From: DATKRB01 sp036501425
GTDB taxonomy: Bacteria; Actinomycetota; Acidimicrobiia; Acidimicrobiales; RAAP-2
Assembly (NCBI GenBank): GCA_036501425.1
Contig: DASYAI010000073.1
Coordinates: 11,512 to 75,511, forward strand
Direction of reading: 5' to 3'
DNA length: 64,000 nucleotides
The position numbers and the translations under genes were made by a program. The notes beneath the pieces are model-generated. The model was not told the origin of the DNA, searched no databases, and saw only the letters and a list, made by a program, of their open reading frames with translations. This document shows positions 7,258 through 14,933 of the stretch, piece after piece (position 1 is the first letter of the stretch; every line of letters begins with the position of its first letter).

Positions 7258-8914
7258 GCCGCCCCTGACCTCGCCCGCCGGCGAGCCGGCATCGCCGGGG
7301 GCCGCCCCGGCCGTAGTTCTCGTGCTCAACGGCCGCCCGGCGGTCGTGGCTGCCCCCGCGGCCGACTGCTCCCTGCTCGATGCCCTGCGTGAGGTCCTGG
7401 GGGTCCGGTCGGTCAAGGACGGGTGCAGCCCGCAGGGACAGTGCGGGTGCTGCACCGTCCTGGTCGACGGCGCCCCCCGCGTCGCCTGCGTGACGCCGCT
7501 GCGACGGGTCGCCGACCGGAAGATCACCACGCTCGAGGGGCTCGCTCCCGACCTGCTCGAGCGGTGGGCACGGGCCTTCGCCGACCACGGTGCCAGCCAG
7601 TGCGGGTTCTGCTCGCCCGGCATCGTGCTGCGCCTGGCGGCTCTGGCCGACCGGCCCCGACCGCCGACCGAGCGCGACGTGCGATCGGCGTTGTTGGCCC
7701 ACCTGTGCCGGTGTACCGGCTGGCAGGGAGTGGTGGACGCCGCCCGCGCGGTGCTCGGGATCGCTCCGGGCTCGGGTGAGGCCGCTCCGCCGGCCGCCGG
7801 TCGGGACCCCCTGCGCTCGGCGTGGCGGGCCGAGCTCGAGGGAGGGACCCCCCAGCTGACCGGGGTGGGCGCCGTCCTCGGGCGAGGGGGCTTTGCCGAC
7901 GACCGGGCACCTCCGGGCGCCCTGGTGGCCGTCCGGTCGGCCTCGGGCGACTACCTGGTGGCGCCCGATCGCGGCGCGGCGCGCCGAGCGGTGGGCAAGG
8001 TGCAGGGCCGCAACAGCACGGTCGGGGTGCGCCATCCGGTCGCGGTCCCCGAAGGGGACTGGGCCCTCACCCTCAGGACGACCTGGGTCGAGCCGGCGTA
8101 CCTCGAGCCCGATGCCAGCTGGTCGATCGACGGTCGGCGGGCCGCCTCCCCGCTCGCCGCCGGGGGAGCGTTCGGCGGCAAGCGGTCGTCGCCGGTGGCA
8201 CCTGAGGCCCGGCGGTTGGCGGCTTCCCTGGGTCGGCCGGTGCGCGTGCTGTGGTCGCGCGAGGACGTCGGGCGTTGGGGGCCCAAACGGCCACCGGTGG
8301 CGATGGCGGTCGCGGCCGACGGGCACGGCGTGGTGCGCGTGGGGGCCAGTCCCGGCGGGGCCGACTTGGGCGCCCTCGCCGAACGGCTGGCGGCGGTCGA
8401 ACCCCGGTTCCGCCTCGAGCAGGTCCCGGTCGTCGGCCCGCCGGTGAGCGCCGAGCTGCGGGGCGTGGGCTGGGTCGAGCCGGCGGTCCTCGGGGCGGCG
8501 TGGCGGGTCTGGCGCCAGGGCACGGTGGGCGCCGGGGTGCCGGTCGACGTCCGGGCCCCCGGCGGGGGTCGGGCCCGGGTGGCCGTGCGCGGCGACGGGG
8601 GTGTGGAGGTGGAGGTCTGGGCGGGCGAGGTCCTCGACGAGGTGGTGCTCCGCTCCTACTGCACCGGTGCGGTCCACCAGGCTCTCGGGTGGGTCTGGAG
8701 CGAGGGGGTGGCGGTGGACGACGACGGCGAGGTCCTCGACCTCACGATCCGGTCCCTGGGCATCCTCAACGCGCTCGAGATGCCCGAGGTCGAGCTCACC
8801 GTGCACCGCAGCGACGGGTGGCCCCGCAACGGCTCGGACGCGGTGTTCGCGGCGACGGCCGCCGCCGCCTGGGCGGCCGAAGGGCTGCCCCCCACCTGGC
8901 CCACGCGACGGTGA
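7217..8914 (+). CDS. Fused [2Fe-2S] / truncated molybdenum-hydroxylase-like protein
   Basis: Up to 565 residues. Residues about 34-185 are a CoxS/XdhC-type double [2Fe-2S] domain: plant-ferredoxin motif GCSPQGQCGCCTV, then the helical domain with QCGFCSPGIVL and LCRCTGW. Residues about 195-560 resemble only parts of the molybdopterin large subunit: AAGGAFGGK, LGRPVRVLWSRED, ELRGVGWVEP and a terminal QALGWVWSEG block. That is far shorter than the usual 750-800 residues. At the position of the catalytic GEAG glutamate the protein has NGSDAVFA, so hydroxylase activity is doubtful. No FAD subunit gene is adjacent. The start is uncertain: ATG 7217 overlaps the carrier gene by 41 bases, and GTG 7232 or 7322 are alternatives. 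Confidence 0.7.
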   Translation: MPPGRVAAGHLSAEPPLTSPAGEPASPGAAPAVVLVLNGRPAVVAAPAADCSLLDALREVLGVRSVKDGCSPQGQCGCCTVLVDGAPRVACVTPLRRVADRKITTLEGLAPDLLERWARAFADHGASQCGFCSPGIVLRLAALADRPRPPTERDVRSALLAHLCRCTGWQGVVDAARAVLGIAPGSGEAAPPAAGRDPLRSAWRAELEGGTPQLTGVGAVLGRGGFADDRAPPGALVAVRSASGDYLVAPDRGAARRAVGKVQGRNSTVGVRHPVAVPEGDWALTLRTTWVEPAYLEPDASWSIDGRRAASPLAAGGAFGGKRSSPVAPEARRLAASLGRPVRVLWSREDVGRWGPKRPPVAMAVAADGHGVVRVGASPGGADLGALAERLAAVEPRFRLEQVPVVGPPVSAELRGVGWVEPAVLGAAWRVWRQGTVGAGVPVDVRAPGGGRARVAVRGDGGVEVEVWAGEVLDEVVLRSYCTGAVHQALGWVWSEGVAVDDDGEVLDLTIRSLGILNALEMPEVELTVHRSDGWPRNGSDAVFAATAAAAWAAEGLPPTWPTRR

Positions 8915-8931
8915 GGCCCACCGCCCAGCGG

Positions 8932-8937
8932 TAGCCT
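8932..8937 (+). promoter_or_regulatory. Leaderless -10 (TAGCCT) of ridA
   Basis: TAGCCT ends 6 bases before the ATG at 8944, with no Shine-Dalgarno. Confidence 0.55.
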
Positions 8938-8943
8938 GCCCCG

Positions 8944-9312
8944 ATGAGCCCGGCCATCGGACCGTATGCGCCCAGCCGTCGGGCCGGCGAGTGGGTGGTG
9001 ACCTCGGGCCAGATCGGGGTGGCGCCGGGGGCCGACGGCACCGCCGCCCTGGTGGGTCCCGACGTGGAGTCCCAGCTGCGCCAGGCGCTGGCCAACCTGG
9101 CGGAGGTCCTGGGGGACCAGGGACTCGGGCTCGCCGACGTGGTGAAGGCGACCGTCTTCGTGGTCGACGTCGGTGCCCTGGCGACCGTCAACGGGATCTG
9201 GACGTCGACCTTCGGCGACGAGCCCCCGGCCCGTTCGGCGGTCGGAGTGGCCGCCCTCCCCCTCGGGGCGGTTGTCGAGGTCGAGGCCTGGGCGTTCCGC
9301 CCCGAGCGCTAG
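8944..9312 (+). CDS. ridA: RidA/YjgF family protein (enamine/imine deaminase type)
   Basis: 122 residues, the full length of a RidA subunit. Recognisable segments are IGPYAPSRRAG, VVTSGQIGV, VVKATVFVVD and the substrate-binding arginine in PARSAVGVAALPLGAVVEVEAWA. RidA proteins are cytosolic trimers that hydrolyse reactive 2-aminoacrylate and related imines released by PLP enzymes. The arginine that binds the substrate carboxylate is present, so the deaminase subfamily is favoured over the inactive subfamilies. The gene has its own leaderless-type promoter 30 bases after the preceding gene. It is convergent with the glnR-like gene. Confidence 0.85.
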   Translation: MSPAIGPYAPSRRAGEWVVTSGQIGVAPGADGTAALVGPDVESQLRQALANLAEVLGDQGLGLADVVKATVFVVDVGALATVNGIWTSTFGDEPPARSAVGVAALPLGAVVEVEAWAFRPER

Positions 9313-9392
9313 GGCCCTGCAGCCGACGGGGACGATCGCGCCCGGTCCCAAGCGGCTCCGATCGGTCGAGCCGCCGTCCTCGGGCCCGGGTC

Positions 9393-10112
9393 TCAGGCCC
9401 GGGCTTCGGCCCCCCGCTGGGCGATCCCGGGGACCCAGCCCACCTGCCCGAAGCGGTAGCCGACCGACCGCACCGTCTGGATCAGGTGGGCGTGCTCCTC
9501 GCCCAGCTTGGCCCGGAGCCGCCGGACGTGGACGTCCACCGTGCGGGCGCCCCCGTAGTACTCGTAGCCCCAGACCCGGCTGAGCAGCGTCTCGCGGGTG
9601 AACACCTTGGCCGGATGGGCGGCCAGAAAGCGCAGGAGCTCGTACTCCATGTACGTGAGGTCCAGGACCCGGCCGGACACCGCGGCCTGGTAGGTCTCGA
9701 GGTTGAGCTGGAGCGGCCCGTACTCGATGAGCTCGGGGCGCAACCCCCGGCCCGCCCGCCACAGCAGGTGCTCGAGGCGTGCCGCCAGCTCCCCGGCGCC
9801 CGCCGGCAGCACGCAGAAGTCGTCGAAGAGGTCGTCTCGGAGCTGGAGGTCGCCGATCTGGTCCACTGACACCACCAGCAGCAGGGGGCTGAGCGGCACC
9901 TCCCGCCGGCGCACGTACCGGCACAGCGCGATGGCGCTGGCGAGGTCGCCGACCGCCGAGACCACGCCCCCCAGCCACCCTTCGACCCCGGTCGAGTCGT
10001 CGCCGTCGGCCTGCTCGGGCTTCGACACGCTCCGGAACCCGTAGCCGGCCCGGCCCAGCGAGAGCGCCAGCTCCGCCGGAAGCGGATCGGGGAAGCAGAG
10101 GAGCGGTTCCAT
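9393..10112 (-). CDS. glnR: GlnR-like OmpR-family transcriptional regulator
   Basis: 239 residues. The N-terminal receiver-like domain (1-120) is degenerate and shows no clear DD/D/K phosphorylation pocket. A winged-helix domain (about 130-225) follows, with SGRVLDLTYMEYELLRFL, HPAKVFTRETLL, VWGYEYYGG and RTVDVHVRRLRAKLG. The DNA-binding half closely resembles actinobacterial GlnR, an orphan regulator that activates ammonium assimilation. No sensor kinase gene is adjacent, and it lies directly behind glnA and glnII, the classic GlnR targets. That context is the main support for GlnR over MtrA- or PhoP-type regulators. It is separated from glnA by 65 bases and is probably in the same transcription unit. 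Confidence 0.7.
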   Translation of the reverse strand: MEPLLCFPDPLPAELALSLGRAGYGFRSVSKPEQADGDDSTGVEGWLGGVVSAVGDLASAIALCRYVRRREVPLSPLLLVVSVDQIGDLQLRDDLFDDFCVLPAGAGELAARLEHLLWRAGRGLRPELIEYGPLQLNLETYQAAVSGRVLDLTYMEYELLRFLAAHPAKVFTRETLLSRVWGYEYYGGARTVDVHVRRLRAKLGEEHAHLIQTVRSVGYRFGQVGWVPGIAQRGAEARA

Positions 10113-10177
10113 GGGGTGGCGTGTCGGGCGGCTTGGTCAGCGACCCTGCCGGCCCTGCGGCGTTGGGTCCCGGTGTC

Positions 10178-11512
10178 TCACAGCAGGGGGAGGTAGCGGT
10201 CGAGCTCGAACTGGGTGACCTGAGCCTTGTAGGCGTCCCACTCCTCACGCTTGTTGCGGATGAACCACTCGAAGACGTGGTCGCCGAGCGTCTCGGCGAG
10301 GAGGTCGGAGCGCTCCATTTGGTCCACCGCGTCGTTGAGGCTGCTCGGCAAGGACTCGATGCCCTTGGCGGCCCGCTCGCGTTGGTCGAGGCTGAACAAG
10401 TTGGCGTCCGCCTCGGCGCGGAGGTCGTAGCCCTTCTCGACACCGCGCAGGCCGGCCGCCAGCACGACGGCGAAGGTCAGGTAGGGGTTGCAGGCACTGT
10501 CGGGGGCCCGGTACTCGATCCGGGTCGACTCGGCCTTGCCCCGCTTGACCACCGGCACCCGGACCAGCGCCGAGCGGTTGTTGCGGGCCCAGCTGACGTG
10601 GATCGGCGCCTCGTAGCCGCTGACCAGTCGCTTGTAGGAGTTCACCCATTGGTTGGTCACCGCGGTGATCTCGCGGGCATGGTGGAGCAGCCCGGCGATG
10701 AACTGGCGCGCCACCACCGAAAGCCCGTAAGGGTCGTCGTCGTCCACGAAGGCGTTGCGCTCGCCCTCCCACAGCGAGAGGTGGGTGTGCATGCCGGAAC
10801 CCTGCACGCCGGCGAGCGGCTTGGGCATGAAGCTGGCGTGTACCCCCTCCTGCCGGGCGAGCTCCTTGACCACCATGCGGACGGTCATGACGGTGTCGGC
10901 CATGGTGAGCGCGTCGGTGTACCGCAGGTCGATCTCGTGCTGGCTGCGGGCGTCCTCGTGCTGGGCGTGCTCGACGGGAATCCCCATCTCTTCGAGCATG
11001 AGCACCGAGCGGCGCCGAAGGTCGCTCGACAGGTCGGCCACGGTCAGGTCGAAGTAGGACCCCGAGTCCAGCCCCCGGGGGACCTGGTGCGGGTCGGCGT
11101 TGGCGAAGTAGAAGTACTCCATCTCCGGCGCGGCGAAGAACGTGTAGCCGGCGGCGCGGGCCTTCTCGAGCGTGCGCCGCAGCGTGTGGCGGGGGTCCCC
11201 CTCGAAGGGGGTGCCGTCGAGGTTGGCGATGTCGCAGAACACGCGGGCCACCGTCGCTCCCTGGCCGTGCCAGGGGAGGAGCTGGAACGTCTTGGGGTCG
11301 GGCCGGGCGAGCACGTCGGCCTCCTGCACCCGGCTGAACCCGTCGATGGCCGATCCGTCGAACGTCATGCCCTCGGCCAACGTGTTCTCGAGCTCGGCCG
11401 GGGTGATGTTGAAGCCCTTCGGCGTCCCGAGGACGTCGGTGAACCACAGCTGGACGAAGCGGATGCCCCGCTCCTCCACCGTGCGCAACACGTAGTCCCG
11501 CTGGCTTTGCAT
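10178..11512 (-). CDS. glnA: Glutamine synthetase type I, alpha-like (GlnA2-type)
   Basis: 444 residues. GSI landmarks are FTDVLGTPKG, MTFDGSAIDGF, APEMEYFYF, GSGMHTHLSLW and NNRSALVRVP with IEYRAPD. The enzyme joins ammonia to glutamate using ATP, as a cytosolic dodecamer. At the position of the adenylylated tyrosine in GSI-beta (NLYDL) this protein has NLFSLDQ, so it should not be controlled by adenylylation. This fits the shorter GSI-alpha/GlnA2 group. Some actinobacterial GlnA2-type proteins are instead gamma-glutamylpolyamine synthetases (established for Streptomyces), so the substrate needs caution. It sits between glnII and the glnR-like gene on one strand. Confidence 0.85.
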   Translation of the reverse strand: MQSQRDYVLRTVEERGIRFVQLWFTDVLGTPKGFNITPAELENTLAEGMTFDGSAIDGFSRVQEADVLARPDPKTFQLLPWHGQGATVARVFCDIANLDGTPFEGDPRHTLRRTLEKARAAGYTFFAAPEMEYFYFANADPHQVPRGLDSGSYFDLTVADLSSDLRRRSVLMLEEMGIPVEHAQHEDARSQHEIDLRYTDALTMADTVMTVRMVVKELARQEGVHASFMPKPLAGVQGSGMHTHLSLWEGERNAFVDDDDPYGLSVVARQFIAGLLHHAREITAVTNQWVNSYKRLVSGYEAPIHVSWARNNRSALVRVPVVKRGKAESTRIEYRAPDSACNPYLTFAVVLAAGLRGVEKGYDLRAEADANLFSLDQRERAAKGIESLPSSLNDAVDQMERSDLLAETLGDHVFEWFIRNKREEWDAYKAQVTQFELDRYLPLL

Positions 11513-11691
11513 CCGAGCAGTCTCGCAGACTCCACCGGTGGTCCGGTCACGTGGCTCGGGTCCGGGCGGCTACCGACGAGCCGGCGTCCGGGGGAACGCG
11601 CCCGGGCGGCGGATCGGGCGCCCCGGCGCGCCGCAGCGGGCCCGCCGGGCCCGCTGCGTCTGGCAATCCGATGCGGCGCTGCCCGCCCGGC

Positions 11692-12702
11692 TCAGTCCCC
11701 GGCTGCCGCCCCGCACACCGTCTGGACCATCAGGCGGCTCACCACGTAGGGGTCCATGTTGGCGTTGGGGCGGCGGTCCTCCAGCCATCCCTTTTTCTCC
11801 TTGGCCACCGCCCAGGGGATGCGGATCGACGCGCCGCGGTCCGAGGTGCCGTAGCTGAACTTGGAGAAGTGGGCCGTTTCGTGCGCGCCGGTCAACCGGG
11901 ACTCGATGCCCACGCCGTAGTTGCGAACGTGCTCGTCGACGTTCTTCCCGATCGCCTCACAGCCGGCGATGATGGCGTCCCACCCGCCGTCCTCCCGCAT
12001 GGCCTTGGTCGAGAAGTTGGTGTGCGCGCCGGCACCGTTCCAGTCGCCCATGACCGGCTTGGGCTCGAGCGTGGCGTAGACCCCGAAGTCCTCGGCGATG
12101 CGGAACAGCAGCCACCGGGCCATCCAGATCTGGTCGCCGATCAGCGGGGGCGGGAGCACGCCGATCTGGAACTCCCACTGGCCCATCATCACCTCGGCGT
12201 TGGTGCCCTCGATCGAGAGCCCGGCGTCGATGCACGCCACGGTGTGCCGCTCGACGATCTCGCGCCCGGGCATCTTGTCGCCGCCGACGCCGCAGTAGTA
12301 CGGCCCCTGCGGGGCCGGGTAGCCCGACACCGGCCAGCCGAGCGGCCGGCCCTCCTGGAAGAAGGTGTACTCCTGCTCGATCCCGAACATCGGCTCTTGG
12401 TCGGCGTACTTCTGGGCCGCCGCCAGCGACGGCGCCCGGGTGTTGGAGGGATGGGGGGTGAAGTCGGTCAGCAGGACCTCGCACAGCACCAGCTTGTCGC
12501 CCGGCCGCCGCAGCGGGTCCGGGCAGACGAAGACCGGCTGGAGGACGCAGTCCGAGTCGTGGCCCAGCGCCTGGTTGGTGCTCGATCCGTCGAAGCCCCA
12601 GATGCCCGGCTCCTTGCCGTCGGCGACGATCCGGGTCTTGCTGCGCAGCAGCGGCGACGGCTCGGTTCCGTCGATCCAGATGTACTCGGCCTGGTAGCTC
12701 AC
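11692..12702 (-). CDS. glnII: Glutamine synthetase type II
   Basis: 336 residues, the length of eukaryote-type GSII. Diagnostic segments are YIWIDGTE near the N-terminus, IWGFDGSSTNQA, FGIEQEYTFF, YYCGVG, GTNAEVMMGQWEFQIG, GDWNGAGAHTNFSTK and a C-terminal ESRLTGAHETA block. It catalyses the same ATP-dependent amidation of glutamate as GlnA, as an octamer or decamer, and is generally not adenylylated. The GTG at 12702 is preferred because AGGAG lies about 8 bases upstream; longer extensions have no GS similarity. It is first in the run glnII-glnA-glnR. GlnR control is likely from family knowledge, and a periodic element upstream is a candidate site. Confidence 0.92.
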   Translation of the reverse strand: MSYQAEYIWIDGTEPSPLLRSKTRIVADGKEPGIWGFDGSSTNQALGHDSDCVLQPVFVCPDPLRRPGDKLVLCEVLLTDFTPHPSNTRAPSLAAAQKYADQEPMFGIEQEYTFFQEGRPLGWPVSGYPAPQGPYYCGVGGDKMPGREIVERHTVACIDAGLSIEGTNAEVMMGQWEFQIGVLPPPLIGDQIWMARWLLFRIAEDFGVYATLEPKPVMGDWNGAGAHTNFSTKAMREDGGWDAIIAGCEAIGKNVDEHVRNYGVGIESRLTGAHETAHFSKFSYGTSDRGASIRIPWAVAKEKKGWLEDRRPNANMDPYVVSRLMVQTVCGAAAGD

Positions 12703-12932
12703 GGGTGCTCCTATCTGTCTGTCGCTTCGGCGGTACGGCTGGGGCCCGGCCGGTGGTGCTGAGGCGGTCGGTGCCCGCCCGCCGGTCCTTCCGGTCCTTC
12801 GTGGTCTGGTTCGCTTCTCGCTGTCCCTACGCGGCCTGCGCCTGCGGACGCTAGTGCTCCGGCTGCCCCGCGGAGGTGCCGGAGCATGGTGAGTGGTCGC
12901 CGTTCGGGCCCGCTCCACCCTGGCAGCGCTCG

Positions 12933-12970
12933 GTTTCGCTGCCGTTTCCCGTTCATGAACAGGCCATGAA
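12933..12970 (-). promoter_or_regulatory. Four-box element with 11-bp period (candidate GlnR-type operator)
   Basis: On the plus strand GTTTC (12933), GTTTC (12944), ATGAA (12955) and ATGAA (12966) are each followed by exactly 6 other bases. Read toward glnII this is TTCAT-N6-TTCAT-N6-GAAAC-N6-GAAAC. GlnR sites have 5-base boxes separated by 6 bases, including GAAAC boxes, so spacing and two boxes fit. The other two boxes and the order do not match the published consensus. Confidence 0.4.
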
Positions 12971-13067
12971 CTCCGTGGTCGGCCCGGTGCCGGGGCCGAG
13001 CGACGGGACGCCGTTCGGGCCTGTCAGGGGCGCTTCGGGCAGCCTTCCGGGTATCGAGGGCCACCGC

Positions 13068-13073
13068 TAGCAT
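13068..13073 (+). promoter_or_regulatory. Leaderless -10 (TAGCAT) of nadE
   Basis: TAGCAT ends 6 bases before the nadE ATG at 13080, with no Shine-Dalgarno. Confidence 0.6.
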
Positions 13074-13079
13074 CTCGAA

Positions 13080-14933
13080 ATGGCCTCGTTGCGCCTTGCG
13101 GTCGCGCAGCTCGACACGGTGGTGGGCGACCTCGACGGGAACGCCGAGCGGATCGTGCACGCCCTGGACCGGGCGGAGGCCGAGGGAGCGGACCTGCTGG
13201 TGACCCCCGAGCTAGCGATCACCGGGTACCCGCCCGAGGACCTGCTGTTGAAGCCCGGCTTCGTCGGCGACAACCTGGTGGCGCTCGAGAAGGTGGCCAC
13301 CGCCACCCGCCGCTGCGCCGCCGTCGTCGGCTTCGTGGACCGGGTCGGGCCCCCCGCCCCCGCGGCGGGCCGGGCGGTCGGGGACGACCGGCTTGCGGGC
13401 AGCCCGGCCGGGCGCCTCGCCAACGCCGCCGCGGTGTGCGCCGGCGGGGTGGTGGTCGGCGTCTACCGCAAGCGCCTGCTGCCCAACTACGGGGTCTTCG
13501 ACGAGGAGCGGTGGTTCGAGCCCGGCGAGGAGCCCCTGCACCTCTACGAGATCGGCGGGCTGCGGGTGGGCGTGTCGATCTGCGAGGACGTCTGGTTCGA
13601 CGGGGGGCCGGTACGGGCCCTGGCCGCCGGGGGCGCACAGGTGGTCGTGAACCTCAACGCGTCGCCGTACTCGATCGGTCGCCGGGCCGAGCGCCTGGCC
13701 CTGCTCCGGCACCGCGTCGAGGAGGCGGGCTGTGCCATCGCCTACGTCAACCAGGTCGGTGGTCAAGACGAGCTGATCTTCGACGGTGCGAGCCTGGTGG
13801 TCGCCGCCGACGGGGCGTTGCTCGCCGCCGGGAGCCAGTTCACGCCGGAGCTCTTCTGCGTCGATCTGACCGGGCCCGAGGGCCGGCCGGGCTCCGCGCC
13901 GGCGCCGGACGGGGTGCCGGCGCAGCTCGGGACCACGGCGCTCGGGACCACGGCGTTCGGGGCCACGGCGCTCGGGGCCACGGCGCTCGGGGCGCATGTG
14001 CCCGCCCGCCCGCCGCTCCCGGCGCGCCCGGTCCCCGAACCCCTCGACCCGGCGGCCGAGGTGTACCAGGCCCTCGTGCTCGGCACCCGGGACTACCTCA
14101 CCAAAAACGGGTTCAGCGACGCCGTGATCGGCCTGTCGGGCGGCATCGACTCGTCCCTCGTGGCCGCCGTCGCGGTCGACGCCCTGGGCGCGGCGCACGT
14201 CCACGGCCTCTCGATGCCGTCGCGCTACTCGAGCGAGGGCTCGCGGACCGACGCCGAGGAGCTGGCGCGGCGCCTGGGGATCGACCTGCGGGTGGTGCCG
14301 ATCGAGGCGGCCCACTCGGCGGCGGCCGAGCTGCTCGCCCCCGTACTCGGGGGGCCGCCCCGGGGCCTGACCGACGAGAACCTCCAGTCGCGCCTGCGCG
14401 GCCTGCTGCTGATGGCCGTGTCCAACGACCGGGGGTGGATCGTGCTCACCACCGGCAACAAGAGCGAGATGGCGACGGGCTACTCGACGCTGTACGGGGA
14501 CTCCGCCGGTGGCTTCGCCGTGATCAAGGACGTCTCCAAGACGCTGGTCTACGAGCTGTGCCGCCACCGCAACGCGGTGGCCGAGGTGGCCGGGGCCGGC
14601 GGTCCGATCCCCCGGGCCGTGATCGACAAGGCGCCTTCGGCCGAGTTGCGTCCCGACCAGCGCGACGACCAGTCCCTGCCGCCCTACGAGGTGCTCGACC
14701 CGGTCCTGCGGGCCTACGTCGAGCAGGACCGGACCGCCGCCGAGCTGGTGGCCGACGGCTTCGACCCGGTCGTCGTCGATCAGGTGGTCCGCCTGGTCGA
14801 CGGGGCCGAGTACAAGCGGCGGCAGATGCCACCCGGTGTGCGGGTGAGCACGAAGGCCTTCGGCAAGGATCGCCGCATGCCGATCACCAACCGCTACCGC
14901 TCGTCGCCGGGCGCCGGTGCGGTGGTGTCGTGA
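13080..14933 (+). CDS. nadE: Glutamine-dependent NAD+ synthetase
   Basis: 617 residues, two domains. Residues 1-275 are a nitrilase-type glutaminase with the Glu-Lys-Cys triad in TPELAITGYPPEDLL, KRLLPNYGVFDE and VSICEDVWF. Residues about 320-617 are the NAD synthase domain with the PP-loop GLSGGIDSSLVAA and TTGNKSEMATGYSTLYGD. The enzyme amidates nicotinic acid adenine dinucleotide to NAD+ with ammonia channelled from glutamine. The linker between domains contains a five-residue repeat (GTTAL/GATAL type) encoded by 15-base repeats at 13926-13994. That replaces conserved sequence and is probably flexible. Neighbouring glutamine synthetases supply its nitrogen donor. Confidence 0.93.
   Translation: MASLRLAVAQLDTVVGDLDGNAERIVHALDRAEAEGADLLVTPELAITGYPPEDLLLKPGFVGDNLVALEKVATATRRCAAVVGFVDRVGPPAPAAGRAVGDDRLAGSPAGRLANAAAVCAGGVVVGVYRKRLLPNYGVFDEERWFEPGEEPLHLYEIGGLRVGVSICEDVWFDGGPVRALAAGGAQVVVNLNASPYSIGRRAERLALLRHRVEEAGCAIAYVNQVGGQDELIFDGASLVVAADGALLAAGSQFTPELFCVDLTGPEGRPGSAPAPDGVPAQLGTTALGTTAFGATALGATALGAHVPARPPLPARPVPEPLDPAAEVYQALVLGTRDYLTKNGFSDAVIGLSGGIDSSLVAAVAVDALGAAHVHGLSMPSRYSSEGSRTDAEELARRLGIDLRVVPIEAAHSAAAELLAPVLGGPPRGLTDENLQSRLRGLLLMAVSNDRGWIVLTTGNKSEMATGYSTLYGDSAGGFAVIKDVSKTLVYELCRHRNAVAEVAGAGGPIPRAVIDKAPSAELRPDQRDDQSLPPYEVLDPVLRAYVEQDRTAAELVADGFDPVVVDQVVRLVDGAEYKRRQMPPGVRVSTKAFGKDRRMPITNRYRSSPGAGAVVS
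13926..13994 (+). repeat. 15-base tandem repeat, about 4.6 copies, in the nadE linker
   Basis: The unit CTCGGGACCACGGCG (with GGGGCC variants) starts at 13926, 13941, 13956 and 13971, with a partial copy at 13986. It is in frame and lies between the glutaminase and synthetase domains. Confidence 0.9.

Larger units (their letters stand above)
12703..13079. other. Divergent intergenic region between glnII and nadE
   Basis: 377 bases with no convincing coding potential. It carries the glnII Shine-Dalgarno, a periodic four-box element (12933-12970) and the nadE -10. The stretch around 12930-12975 is less GC-rich than its surroundings, as expected of a regulatory region. Nothing else is apparent. 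Confidence 0.6.

Noticed and set aside
9384..9404. GCCCGGG-N7-CCCGGGC hairpin as terminator between ridA and glnR
   Set aside because: It overlaps the last codons of the glnR-like gene and has no T-run. Palindromic CCCGGG strings are frequent in this GC-rich DNA.
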